Of a DNA stretch of 64,000 bases, positions 33,184 through 43,302 are shown piece by piece (positions within the stretch are counted from its first letter, which is position 1; each line of letters begins with the position of its first letter). The stretch is from Lumbricus rubellus. Taxonomy: Eukaryota; Annelida; Clitellata; Crassiclitellata; Lumbricidae. Under the pieces are notes generated by a model. It saw only the letters and a list, made by a program, of their open reading frames with translations. It did no database searches and was not told the DNA's origin. The translations under genes and the position numbers were made by a program. The stretch spans positions 22,346,609 through 22,410,608 of the forward strand of contig OX243828.1 of NCBI GenBank assembly GCA_945859605.1, written 5' to 3'.

Positions 33184-33212
33184 TTGTTGTTGTTGCTGTT
33201 GCTGTTGTTGTC
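33080..33212. repeat. (TGT)n/(TGC)n trinucleotide tract
   Basis: GTTGTTGTTGCTGCTGTTG-type repeats, open in all frames (polyLeu, polyVal, polyAsn etc.). Confidence 0.9.
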
Positions 33213-33550
33213 CAAGCTATCAGCATCAGCCTACGCCTCTTCGACCTACGCCTCCTCTGAAAAAATTTATTATCACAATTCTGTATCTGTCTCAAGTTCT
33301 CAACTATCAGCTGTTGCTTTATCATCCAAGCTATGGATGCAACTATTGAACTCTGATCTCGTTTTTATGTCATCTTGTATCTCTGGTGCAATCACATCCT
33401 CAGCTCGTCAGCACGCCTCCTCAAGCCACCCGATTGCTGCTCAGAGGCTTACTTGAGGTCGTCTTTCTCAGCCGATGCCGCCCAAGATCATTCGTCCACT
33501 CGGCCAATGTCAGCTTCGCTTTCATTCCGCTTTTCAATATAAACCTTCAT
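33213..33550. other. Unassigned sequence
   Basis: No supported gene. A continuous frame enters from the repeat and ends at 33456 without a recognisable domain. Confidence 0.4.
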
Positions 33551-33995
33551 GCAGGTGGTGGTGTGGTCGTGGTGGTGGTGGTGGTGGTCGTGGTTGTCGT
33601 GATGGTGGTCGTCGTGGTGGTTGTCGTGGTGGTTGTCGTGGTTGTCGTAGTGGTTGTTGTGGTGGTGGTGGTGGTGGTTGTCGTGGTGGTTGTCGTGGTG
33701 GTGGTGGTGTCGGGGTGGTGGTGATGGTGATGGCGGTGGTGGTGGTAGTGGGGGTGGTTATGGTGGTGGTGTGGTCGTGGTGGTGAAGATGGTTGTCGCG
33801 GTGGTGATTGTGGTTGTCATGGTGGTAGTTGTTGTGGTTGTGGTTGTGGAGGTGGTGGTGGAAGTGGTTGTCGTGGTGGTGAAGGTGATTGTCGCGGTGG
33901 TAGTTTGGAAGTGATGGTGGAATTGAGGTGGTAAGTAGTATTGGTGTTGTCTTGGTGGTGGACGTGGTGGTGGTGATGAAGATTGCGTTGGTATA
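33551..33995. repeat. TGG/GGTTGTCGT trinucleotide tract
   Basis: About 440 bp of TGG with a recurrent GGTGGTTGTCGT nonamer-like unit. Open on both strands as low-complexity peptide. Confidence 0.9.
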
Positions 33996-34834
33996 GTAGC
34001 GATGAAAGCTATGGTGGTGACCGTGCATCTGATGGTTTCAGGTAACTGTTGTTGCTGGCACTTGCTGCTGCTGCTGCTGCTGCTGCTGCTGATGGTGATG
34101 ATGGACAGGTGCCATTTGTGTTTCCTTCTGTCTTTTGTCCGGTGACATGCGCCTCGGTCACCTGTTATTGTCTTCGGATCGGACCAAGGCACCAAGCTGT
34201 CTGTGTCTTTGCATGTGCTCCTCTTTGTCTCAGTCTATGTCTGTCTCAGTTTGACCCGTATGCTGCTATGTATGTGTGCATAATATGCTAATGTGCGACT
34301 CTTAGATAGGATGTTGGTTCTGATCGTTTTGTGCCTGTTTACTTTTCTATGTGCTAATCTGTCTGTCAGTCGGACAGATTTTTTATATGTATAATTATGT
34401 AGATTGCACTCATAATATTATATTTCTGTCTGTCTGTGTCTGTCTGCCTGCCTGTCTGTCTGTCTCTCTTCATGGATGCAAGCTGTCTGTTTGTCTTGCC
34501 ATCTTTCCACTTTTCCGTCTTTCCGCCAGTCCTTCAATCCGAACATCTTTCTAATAGTTGGTCCGTCTTGCGACTGACTTTCGTATAAAGATCAATTCAT
34601 TCGCCAGAGGGACAGTTCACCCCGCTTATATATACTGCAGTGGACGGCGACATCTGGCGAATGGGTTATCACTTACTGACTAAGCTTATTATTACGCAAG
34701 AATTCTCGTAAATCAATAAAATCAATCGATTGGAAGAAATTGGATCTAGCGCTTCTTTAATACTTCTCTTCGATAACTAGAGAACTCTTACCCTGTCTCA
34801 TCTGATCCTCCAACTTTCAATTCTTGATCCAGAG
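33996..34834. other. Unassigned; (GCT)n and TCTG runs
   Basis: (CTG)n at 34062-34092 and a TCTG-rich run at 34424-34480. No gene seen. Confidence 0.5.
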
Positions 34835-35032
34835 CAGGGCTTTTTAACGCTTAATTGTACTGCAATAGGCTATGTGCAGTTCTAAATGGATTTGTGCAAT
34901 TGTAGAAGCACTTTGTACAATTGAAACTAGCAAAAATGGCCATTGTCCTCCGATTGCAAGTAATTTACCATTGAGGAGAGGAAGGAAAAGAAGGAGTTGT
35001 GCAGTTCTAAGAAATCCTTAAAAACAGCCCTG
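34835..35032. mobile_element. hAT-like MITE, 198 bp
   Basis: Begins CAGGGCTTTTTAACGC and ends CCTTAAAAACAGCCCTG. Perfect 8-bp duplication ATCCAGAG (34827-34834, 35033-35040). The interior repeats TGTGCAGTTCTAA near both ends. Related to 40346-40694, which has the same CAGGGCTTTTAAACG-type end and TGCAC-rich interior. Confidence 0.9.
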
Positions 35033-35061
35033 ATCCAGAGGACACCCGCCTTAATTATTTG

Positions 35062-35199
35062 CAGGGTTAGAATTGCCGGGAGTTGGGGTTCAACCCCCAG
35101 TCTTTCTTAGAGTCGCATAGTAAAGTCTGTTTTTCACATTCAAATTCCAAGTGGATAATGGTCAATCCCCTCCCTTATTTTTCAACAATTCTTACACTG
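35062..35199 (+). mobile_element. MITE, CAGGGTGAGAATT family, 138 bp
   Basis: CAGGGTTAGAATTGCCGGGA ... CAACAATTCTTACACTG, colinear with 5700-5843. Lies 29 bp after the previous MITE. No clean target duplication. Confidence 0.75.
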
Positions 35200-35300
35200 A
35201 ATTTATTAGCCTTCTGATCCGATGGCAACCGACCCGAACCACATTAAATTTTGGACAACTCCGACGGAAACCCCTTTTTGATTCAACGCAGCGCTCGTGA

Positions 35301-35370
35301 ACAAACCGCTGCCCTGCGCTTGGCTGTCGATTGGCGCTTTAGAAGTTTAAATATCGCGATTACGATTTAG
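35301..35370 (+). mobile_element. LINE 3' tail, second type
   Basis: CTGCGCTTGGCTGTCGATTG then GCGCTTTAGAAG and CGATTACGATTTAGG. Same family as 32740. Confidence 0.6.
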
Positions 35371-35447
35371 GATACCAATGCAGCGTCGCTCCCCGTCAAA
35401 CCACAGCTGAAAATGGGTTTGAAACGCATGAGATTTCCTAAGTAGGC

Positions 35448-35765
35448 ATGATTTGTGATCTCATTAGGAAGCCTTTCTCAGCTACCGTTGGTCGTCCTCT
35501 CCGCTCTTTAGATCGTCATGATCTTCTTGTTCCACGATCTCGGACTGCCACAGCCCAACACCGCGCCTTTGCTTCTGTCTGCCCTTTACTGTGGAATGGC
35601 CTTCCTGCTATTATTCGTGCTCAAATTTTATCTGGAGGCTTTACTTTTTCTGCCAGATGTCTCAAGACTTTTCTTTTTCCAGGAGTTCTTCGCACTGGGA
35701 GCGCCTCTGATTAGTGTGTGCTGTGAGAGGCGCTTTATAAATCCAAAAATAGAATAGAAAATAGA
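35448..35765 (+). pseudogene. LINE ORF2 3' end fragment with 3' hairpin
   Basis: A frame gives RPLRSLDRHDLLVPRSRTAT then HRAFASVCPLLWNGLPAIIR and ARCLKTFLFPG, the conserved C-terminal LINE region (LVVPRARSS, then SFAMVGPSFWNKLP in the element at 18375). The 3' hairpin has a 9-bp perfect stem (AGCGCCTCT / AGAGGCGCT, 35699-35735). The tail is (AATAGA)n. The following 35770-35830 has CGACCGAGAAG, also present inverted at 40963. Confidence 0.82.
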
Positions 35766-36739
35766 ATAGAATTATATTGAAGAGGAAGTTCATTCCACAA
35801 TGTCGGGTCACGACCGAGAAGATTAGGCCTATAGACACTGGGCTCAAAACCTGTCACATGTCGGAGCGTCAATCAAAGACTCAGGGATCGAGATCAGAAG
35901 AGAAACTATAATAAGGTAGCTAAGTACATGTAGCTATGTTGAAGCAGACAAGATTACACATAGCCTACATAAATTATACGTTTTTTGTGCAGATTATCTG
36001 GCAACTGCGGTACATATCTCAACAAATCTTCAATCATCTCGTCATAATGATTCATAGATCGTAATTTTAATATGCTAGTAAATTAATAACTGCATTACTG
36101 CAGAGGAACTCGCCACAGGACCTCCCAACATAACACCATGCTCATTGCTTATGTTCTAAAAAATTTAATATTTAGCCCTTTACTGATGAACACTAAGGCG
36201 TTACTCTGCAAGGCTAGAAGGGGACGTATACATTTCTGTCCTTCTATTCGCGTCCAGATTCAGAATATAGTTGTTTCGTTTGTTTGACTTACAGTAGAAA
36301 AATCGATAGAGGCTGTCAAGCTCACAATAATTAACGGGCATCGTTTATTCGCACTATATTCAAAAAAGGCCACTGTATCCCAGCCAATGAAAACAATGGG
36401 CACGAATTATGGCAAAACAGATAAATTACTATTATGGATAGGCCTACATGATATCTCGATATAATTGTAGCCTAACATGGATCGATTGAAGAGCCTCGGA
36501 TAATTTAGGAAACATTCGACAATTTTTTGTTTGTTATTTTTTTTTCTGAACCAACAAACAAACATGATACAATTATGGCAGTAAACAATTCTTTAACATA
36601 ATTTGGTTAAGAAGGGGAGACCCAGAAGGGATGGAAAATCCCGCTAATAGGGCCACCCATTATTCATGTAAAAATATAAAAAAGAACATGACAGCACGTT
36701 CAATTGAGTACCGGTATAGGGGTCCTGGGGTTGGACGTG
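35766..36739. other. Unassigned sequence
   Basis: About 970 bp with no recognisable gene or repeat. Confidence 0.4.
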
Positions 36740-36857
36740 TCTAATGTTTTCTACACTTAAGACACTGGCAGATTAGTTGCAAAGCATTCAGCTTATTAGA
36801 GGAGCACTAGATCCATAGAGGAATCTGCTTTGCATAAGATTTTATAAATATAGTTGT

Positions 36858-37076
36858 AGGGCGCGGTGGTGTAGTGGGTATGTTCATTGCCTTGCAGCCG
36901 GAGGGCTGCAGGTTCGAATAAACCTGAAGCACTGAAGTCTGAAGCAGCCGTGTAGGGACCTTGAGCAAGTCCTTCACTCGGGTGCTTCGGCGTGTAACTC
37001 CGATGCAGTGTCCGCGCTGTAGTCTGGAGCGCCTCTTAGTAGCGAGTTTGAAGGGGCGCTATAGAAATGGAGAATT
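36858..37076 (+). mobile_element. tRNA-derived SINE inserted in arm A
   Basis: GGGCGCGGTGGTGTAGTGGG start, GGGCTGCAGGTTCGAATAAA B-box region, GTGCTTCGGCGTGTAACTC, and GGAGCGCCTCTTAGTAGC ... GGGGCGCTATAGAAATGG end. The homologous position in arm A' has no SINE. Confidence 0.92.
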
Positions 37077-37240
37077 AAAAAAGATGTACGACTTTATGTG
37101 GAATAAAATTTCGATCGTCTTTGCAGGGGAAGAGCATTTATGGGGTTCATACAGAGCGGAGACAATGCTCAGTAGGTCTGTGGGGTTAGAGGAAATCCGC
37201 CTAATGAGCGCTCTTTAACACTCAGTCATAGACCCTTCTC

Positions 37241-37378
37241 CAGTGTAAGAATTGTGGGAAAAATAACTGGGGGCTGGACCATTATCCACTTGGAATCGGG
37301 GTGTGAAAAACATACTTTAACGTGGGGCTCTAAGAAATACTGGAGGTTGAAACCCCAACCCCGGCAATCCTCACCCTG
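37241..37378 (-). mobile_element. MITE, CAGGGTGAGAATT family, inserted in arm A
   Basis: CAGTGTAAGAATTGTGGGAA at the left, CGGCAATCCTCACCCTG at the right. Flanked on both sides by copies of GCTCTTTAACACTCAGTCAT ... AGACCCTTCTC (37209 and 37394), while arm A' has this segment once. Confidence 0.8.
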
Positions 37379-37630
37379 CGCTTTCTCACATGCTCTTTAG
37401 CACTCCGTCATAGATAGACCCTTCTCACATGTTTTTTTTTTATCCAGGATGACAAACCCGAGTGGGAAAAACAGAACAGCAATTTGGAAACTTTGGAATC
37501 AGATGTATAGATCTAAGCTTACATCTGTTCACTGTAAACGACGTCGATTCGTTGTCAGATAACTAAAATATTTACATGGCACGTGCATGCGTCGGGCGTC
37601 CTTCAGAGGTTAGCGATACGACTTTCATGA

Positions 37631-37935
37631 CATGGGCGTCCGCAGGAATTTTTCTATGGGGGGAGGGGCGCAAACTTTAAAATAATTGTCGCATGGTCTA
37701 AATTTAATGGGTGACAGTTTGAATTTTCATATTAACACGAGAGAATCCTATAGCCTACCTATACGTTATGCGCCCAAAGAAAGATATATAGGCTCAACTT
37801 GTTATATGTAGAACGAATCACATTGAAAATCACGTTGCAACAATCATAACCAAATAATCTAAATTTATGTGCAACTATGGGAAAAATCCAGGGGGCGTAC
37901 TTGCGCCCCCTTGCGCCCCGCTGCGGACGCCCATG
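37631..37935 (+). mobile_element. hAT-like MITE, CATGGGCGTCC family, inserted in arm A
   Basis: CATGGGCGTCCGCAGGAATT to GCGGACGCCCATG. Flanks CTTTCATGA and CTTTCAGAG differ by one extra base. Arm A' keeps the unoccupied sequence GACTTTCAGAGGAAGAGTTG (complement near 54520), which confirms the insertion point. Confidence 0.92.
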
Positions 37936-38523
37936 CTTTCAGAGTAAGAGTTGCAGTCTGTATTGAAGAGAACTTCCGTGGGTGGCCATCTTTTTTTATT
38001 CTGACTTTATGAATACGACCAGCAAAGCAGCAATAGGGCATCGTGTGTGATTTGCCATTTTTATCTATAGGTGTATTAATGCCACATGATTAGTGAAAGA
38101 TTTACATCACAGAGGATTTGCATTACATCACATTACAATCAACACAGGCATAGATTTTAATAATTTGTGACAGGGCGTGAGCATGTAAACGATCTTTCTT
38201 TCTTTCATATTTTCGAGAACATCTGTTTTGTATAGGCTACAAATTGTAGCGCAGTCGTCTATCATCATAGGGGAATAATTCCAAGAATAAACTGCTCCCT
38301 CCAACTTACTTCTGTACCGTCCAACATGTGCATAATATACTTTATTAATGCCTTCTCCAAAAACCAAGTATTCCCGGCGATAATTCTTTCAAAGTCCCGT
38401 AAAACAGAACACTTACCAAGCAATTCAAGGATTTACACCTGCGATATTCGACGAAAGAACTTGGTTGATTCTCATCATTCGCCTTTTTATCCATACATAA
38501 ATAACCTACTAGGCTACATGTTT

Positions 38524-39122
38524 CAGCGACTCCGTGGAATATAGTCTCCCGTTGGAGACACGCCCGCTATTTTGTGATTGACTCATCAGTGTTTTACAGG
38601 CTCTTTAAAACCCAAGTAGGCCTACATCTGCCCCCAGACCCTCCGTTCCCAGTCTTTCGCTTCCCAGTATGTCTACTTTCGTTTCCAACACACTTATATT
38701 CCCAGTTCTTCTGTTCTATAAGTACTTCTACTCCCAAATACGTCGGTTCCCATCTACTAGTACTTCGTCTCCCAGTACTTGGTTTTCAAGTATTTCATTT
38801 CCTAGCATAGTCTTCATTGACTTCACCTTGAGGGTGAATCATTATTCAGATGCAGATCCATTGAATATGAACTTTTAATTGGAAACACTCCGCTGTACAG
38901 CGAAACTTATTTAAACGACCGCAACCAGAGGTGTGCGCCTCTTTCACGTTCCACAAGGCACAGGTAGACATGTTCATCAAGCTCATATAAATTTACAATT
39001 AGGATTACGAGGCTTTGAAACCAGTCGTTTAGCAGGAAATTATACATACGTATAATATATAATTATATATTATATATGAAGCAAATAAAAAGATTGTTCC
39101 AGGCAGCCGTTGTAACGTGAAA
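38524..39122. other. Unassigned; degenerate TCCCAGTACTTC repeat
   Basis: 38640-38815 contains about nine imperfect TTCCCAGTA(C/T)TTCT words of roughly 18-20 bp. No gene. Confidence 0.5.
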
Positions 39123-39402
39123 GTTCAATGTATAAATCAATCAATCAGAACTAAAAAAAATATGGCGCCCGCCGACCGTTTAAGATGTTTACTCAGAGGC
39201 GCTTCCTACCCAGCCACGGCTGAAGATAACTGTTTGTTTTATAAAGATAGCTCTGTTTTACCCTTCACATCAAAGCACCGAGCCGCCTATAAGTTACTTA
39301 TGTCGGTCTGTAACGTCAAAATCAGCTGCAGATAAGTGAACGGAATTTCATGTATTAATTTTGTCTGATGTGCAATAAACGACACCTTTACATGCAAATA
39401 AA
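39123..39402 (-). mobile_element. Second SINE-like family, ~280 bp
   Basis: The minus strand matches 53395-53661 from end to end: GTGTCGTTTATTGCACATCA, then GGTGCTTTGATGTGAAGGGT, then ATCTTCAGCCGTGG, GAAGCGCCTCTGAGTA and a TGATTGATTTATACATTGAA tail. No A/B boxes are evident. It carries the shared GCGCCTCTGAG motif, so it may be a truncated LINE end or a non-tRNA SINE. Confidence 0.8.
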
Positions 39403-39958
39403 CAACTTAATAATTAGGCCTATGGCAGTCTTTGGGGGGCGCCGATTGTTTTTACACTATTATAATATTCTATTAAACTGAAGACTTTTGAAAGAATTAA
39501 AAATAATTATTGATTTCATTGCACCAATTCAGGCAGGTCTAATTCAATTTCAAAGACTGCATAAATTCTATATCGACTAATAAAATTCAATTTTAACGGC
39601 ATTCTTTACTCTGTGCTTTGTAGTCTATGTCTATAATAGACCCGATGTCTATGGGCTAATACTGACATGACTGAGATAATTATCTTTCGACTGAAGACGC
39701 CAACAACTGAAGAATTGTTGTGTTTTTTATAGTCGCTGTGTCTGGTGTGAATCTTTTGATCTAAAAAAAATAAATGATATCAAACTCTATGATTCCATGA
39801 AGCGTCAAAGTTACTGGGTGCTCAAAGTCGTAAGAAAAAAAGAAGATAGAAGTTAGAATATAAAAAAACATTACCTACGGGACAATTTTATCTGTCAATG
39901 TTAGCGCCCAGTCGTCAGATAGGGCCTATAGTGATTCAGACTACGCGACGCTCAATCT
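39403..39958. other. Unassigned sequence
   Basis: Nothing recognisable. Confidence 0.4.
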
Positions 39959-40309
39959 GAGGGCTGGCCTTAGGCACAGGCAAGGCAGACAGTTACATGG
40001 GACGCCAAATTCTAGCGGGGGAGTCATTTGCAAAAATGCATGTTTATAGCGTTTTTAACTTTTAGCCATTGTGCACGAAATTGAATTTCACACAGCCTTC
40101 AGTGCACTAATAAAAATATAACAAAAATATAAATTACTCAGCTGAGTGTAGAGTCTCTGACTGGTTCATCTTTGGAATCTGACGTGGGCTGAACAATTGA
40201 ATTTGAGTGGGGATCTGAGGGCGCGAAATATATGCTTTACCTTCCCTAGGGCGCCAAATGAATGCTTTGCCTAGGACGCCATTTTACCTAAGGGCTAAGG
40301 CCGACCCTG
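39959..40309. mobile_element. hAT-like MITE, GGGCTGGCCTTAGG ends, ~351 bp
   Basis: The ends GAGGGCTGGCCTTAG and CTAAGGCCGACCCTG are inverted repeats, and the GACGCCA word lies near both ends. The flanking octamers (CTCAATCT, AAAGCAAC) do not match, so the target duplication is lost or the left border is off. Confidence 0.6.
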
Positions 40310-40345
40310 AAAGCAACTATGGCGGATGACTGATCTAAATCTAGG

Positions 40346-40694
40346 TAGGGCTTTTAAACGAATATTTTGAACTGCACGGCCAGCAATTTTAATCAGGCGT
40401 GCCCTTCGGCGGAAAAATTTCTCATGACTTTTTTCTTTAGTCGTTCGACAGAAACTTTCACAAAAATTTGCAAGTCGGGCTTAGTCGTCGGCGATAAAAA
40501 TCGGATAATGTTTTCACCAGAAATTTGACCTTTCGGCGTATTTTTCACTGCACAATCCTTCGCTCTATTCTTCCCTTCTTCCAGGTAAATAACTCCCCAA
40601 TCGACCGCAGTTACCTTTGTCTAATGATTTTAACTGCACAGATTGCTTTTACAACTGCACATTTTGTGTACAACTGCACTTTAAAATAGCTCTG
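40346..40694. mobile_element. hAT-like MITE, 349 bp
   Basis: TAGGGCTTTTAAACG to ACTTTAAAATAGCTCTG. Flanks AATCTAGG and GATCTAGG (7 of 8). The internal block TTTTTTCTTTAGTCGTTCG at 40429 belongs to the motif shared by several elements; TGCACA words link it to 34835. Confidence 0.82.
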
Positions 40695-40779
40695 GATCTA
40701 GGTCTATACAACCTAGAAAATCTAGGGAATTTAGATCCAGATTTAAGGGCATCGTAGAATCTGTTTAATTCATTCGTTT

Positions 40780-41010
40780 CGAAAATTTATATAGCGCCCC
40801 TTCCTGAAGCATACTCAGAGGCGCTCCAAGCCCAGCCACGGGTAAAAAAAAGACAGGTCTTGAGCAACAGTTGGTACAAAGCAGGCAAATAATTTCGAGG
40901 CAGTAAGTGCAGTGCAAGCGAAAAGCCCATTCCATGTAGGTCTAGACAGGCTAACAACCGAGAAGGCTAGACGCTGTCTGGAAAACTATTATTTTGCAAG
41001 TAAGCTTAAT
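40780..41010 (-). mobile_element. LINE 3' end fragment
   Basis: The minus strand ends in GGAGCGCCTCTGAGTATGCT and GGGGCGCTATATAAATTTTC. Upstream CCTTCTCGGTTGTTAGCC resembles the block at 35800. No clear protein. Confidence 0.65.
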
Positions 41011-41455
41011 GTACAAAGTTCATCGGGTACATAGACGCAAAGCTGAACAAACATCATAGAACAGAACTTGAAAGCAATCTGTAACTTCAAGCACGTACAT
41101 GTACATATAGTCCATCGCGTGCACTGAGAATCTACCAGGCAATTCGGTAATGCAACAGCGTCTGGACCGCTGCATAAACTGTTGCAGTGGCGTAGAGAAG
41201 GAGGGTTTAGGCTCTAGGGGGTTACACCCCCCATTGGCTTAGGCAAAAGTTTTTTAATAGGTTATTCCTCCACGTCAATAGGAAAAAACAAACAATTGCC
41301 ACCAAGAACCTTACAAGGATACTCAGAGCACTGGTGGAGGACATATTGAGCACCAGTTGTGAAGCAAATTCATATGAAAAACTTATTTGAGACGTGACTT
41401 AATAAAATCGTTTTTTGTAACTTTTTGTTGAGTTACGTTTTTGGATCGTCAAAAA
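41011..41455. other. Unassigned; possible hAT end and transposase scrap
   Basis: CAGTGGCGTAGAGAAGG at 41184 looks like a hAT end without its partner. 41310-41390 translates RILRALVEDILSTSCEANSY and EKLI-stop, which could be the last part of a mariner-like transposase belonging to the inverted repeat that follows. Tentative. Confidence 0.4.
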
Positions 41456-41635
41456 CAAATGGTGGGATCACTAAGAGTGATATAACTTTTTTGTTCTGTT
41501 TCAAATAAATATAAATAAATTTGACTACTGTACGTAGGCATGAATTACCTTTAAAGTTAAACCCGTTAGGCTTGATTTGAATTTTTTCGCCAAGATATTG
41601 GCAAAACCCGTATGGATTTTTTTCGGCCCACCCTG
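41456..41635 (-). mobile_element. Tc1/mariner-type terminal repeat or MITE copy
   Basis: Homologous, inverted, to 2365-2543: GGTGGGATCACTAA, GATATAACTTTTTTGTTCTG, CCAAGATATTGGCAAAACC and the GGCCCACCCTG end followed by TA. The left end is eroded. Confidence 0.65.
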
Positions 41636-41886
41636 TAGATAGCGAAGCAAGAGGGAGGGAAGTGGCATGAAAAAAGCATAGCCTATAAGCGTGCGTGCGG
41701 GCCGATGGTTCTCTCAGTCAATCCGCCTCATCCATGTATCAGTGTATCTTACAAGCGGACAGCACAGAGGCAATCGCTCTTAGTCGGTTGGACGAGTTTA
41801 GCAGACGATACAACAACATCGGCAACAAGAAGCCAGACGAATTATTACTCTCGCTTTCAAAAGACACAACGAGAAGTCGTCTAATA

Positions 41887-42954
41887 ATGGCCGGCTTCTT
41901 ATCGACGGAAATTCCGACGAAACCTGACAACATCTCCTACAATTCTACCACCGATGACGAACACCCACTTTCAGAGAGGGTCATCGTTCCGATTCTGTTC
42001 GCCGTCATCTTCGTCGTCGGCCTCGTCGGCAACGCCACTCTGATCTTCATCGTGCTGCGGAATAAACCGATGCGAACGAAACCAAACGTTCTGATCGTGA
42101 ATCTGTCGATCGGAGACTTTCTTCTCATTCTCTTCTCCGTTCCGTTCACATCGCTAAGCTACACCTTCACCCAGTGGCACTTTGGAAGCGTCATCTGTAA
42201 GCTGAATGAATTCATGCAGACCCTGTCACTCGGGGTGTCCATCTTCACCCTTGCGGCCCTCAGCGTCGACCGCTTCGTTGCCATCGTCTACCCTCTGGCA
42301 TCTTACAGCTCACGTTCGCTGACCCGCGTCATCGCAGCCTCAGTGGTCATCTGGATAATGTCAACTGGACTGGCTATCATGGATCTTGTGGGAGCGCACG
42401 TCAGCTTTTGTCGTAACTGCGAACCACCTACTGAAATCTGTAACCTCTACCCAGCAGAATGGGGCGAATGGTACCCGATGTTCCGTGTTCTATTTCGCTT
42501 CATCGTCTATTTCACCGTGCCTCTCATCGTGATCGTCTGCCTATACGTCATCATTGCTCTCGTCCTTCTACGTCAGTCGAAGACCCTCAGATCCCATGTA
42601 AGAGTAAGCGTATCATCCCCTTCGCTGTTGACCGCCCCGCCGCTACTCGGACAGCGCTCGGAAAGCGTTGCTGTTGTCAAGCAGATCGAATCGCGCAAGA
42701 AAGTCGCTAAAGTAGTTCTCTCGTTTGTCGTCATTTTCGTTATCTGTTGGCTTCCACGTCACGTATCCATCTTGTCATACCATTTCGTAGTAGACTACGA
42801 ATATGACATGGCGTGGCACGTCCTAAAGATCGTCGGTTTCTGTCTGATGTTCATCTACTCGGCCATCAATCCACTGATTCTCTGTTTACTCAACGCTGAG
42901 TACAGACGCTACTTCCATCACTACCTGTTCGGTTGCTGCCGCTGCCCTCAGTGA
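41887..42954 (+). CDS. Bombesin/CCHamide-type peptide GPCR, paralog 1 (tail-truncated)
   Basis: Single-exon class A GPCR of 355 aa, expected in the plasma membrane and G-protein coupled; a neuropeptide ligand is likely but unidentified. N-terminus with NIS and NST glycosylation sites (15, 19). TM1 has GNATL, TM2 LSIGD, TM3 ends DRF instead of DRY, TM6 has CWLP. The ESRKKVAK stretch before TM6 resembles bombesin receptors. The start at 41887 matches paralog 2 (MA-x-x-LSTE). The frame stays open 64 codons upstream with an in-frame ATG at 41734, but the paralog is interrupted there, so the short start is preferred. Odd points: TM7 reads NPLILC where the paralog has NPLALY; the protein stops four residues after the GCC cysteines; and the former tail sequence beyond the stop is frameshifted. 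ECL2 has CRNC plus a third Cys. Open and well conserved otherwise, so probably expressed. Confidence 0.92.
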   Translation: MAGFLSTEIPTKPDNISYNSTTDDEHPLSERVIVPILFAVIFVVGLVGNATLIFIVLRNKPMRTKPNVLIVNLSIGDFLLILFSVPFTSLSYTFTQWHFGSVICKLNEFMQTLSLGVSIFTLAALSVDRFVAIVYPLASYSSRSLTRVIAASVVIWIMSTGLAIMDLVGAHVSFCRNCEPPTEICNLYPAEWGEWYPMFRVLFRFIVYFTVPLIVIVCLYVIIALVLLRQSKTLRSHVRVSVSSPSLLTAPPLLGQRSESVAVVKQIESRKKVAKVVLSFVVIFVICWLPRHVSILSYHFVVDYEYDMAWHVLKIVGFCLMFIYSAINPLILCLLNAEYRRYFHHYLFGCCRCPQ

Positions 42955-43302
42955 CGAATCAACGTCTTTGGGGACCGACTAGTGACGTCATTAGGGTGCA
43001 GACGATGAATTCAAATACGAGCGCCTCTCTCGAAGAACAGAAATGCCAAGCAGAAATGCGCTAAATAAATTTGTCAACTCGACAATGAGAACTGATACGC
43101 GACATTGATTATTATTGAACCATTGTATAAGACAATCTTCGTAGTTCGTTTCTGCGCATGACTGTGGTCTTTAGATGACTGCCATGGTGGATACCGAGAG
43201 AAAAACAGCTTTTGTTATAATTATAACTACACTGTATATAGGCCTACGAAACTAAATGTTGAAGACTGCCGAACTGTCGGGTCCTTTCAAGCAACCACAG
43301 AT
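42955..43302 (+). other. Former C-tail and 3' flank of receptor 1
   Basis: 42955-43068 aligns to codons for the last 45 residues of paralog 2 (AGTGACGTCAT, CAGACGATGA, TCAAATACGA) but has a TGA where the paralog has TGG, plus a shift. The ancestral TAA survives near 43066 within AATAAA (43064-43069). Confidence 0.75.

Larger units (their letters stand above)
36740..38523 (+). repeat. Inverted-duplication arm A
   Basis: Read on the + strand this matches the minus strand of 53957-54942 over the whole length. Anchors are CTACACTTAAGACACTGGCA at 36751, GTAGGTCTGTGGGGTTAG at 37173, GAGAACTTCCGTGGGTGGCC at 37968 and CTTCTCCAAAAACCAAGTA near 38350. Arm A is longer only because of three insertions absent from the other arm (SINE 36858, MITE 37241, MITE 37631). 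I see no coding sequence in it, and cannot say whether it is an old transposon or a host segment. Confidence 0.85.

Noticed and set aside
35448..35765. Independent host gene
   Set aside because: Its LVPRSR and LWNGLP blocks and the 3' hairpin identify it as a LINE end.
41695..41886. N-terminal extension of receptor 1
   Set aside because: The frame is open upstream but begins without ATG at 41695, and the paralog has stops in the matching region; the conserved Met at 41887 is a better start.
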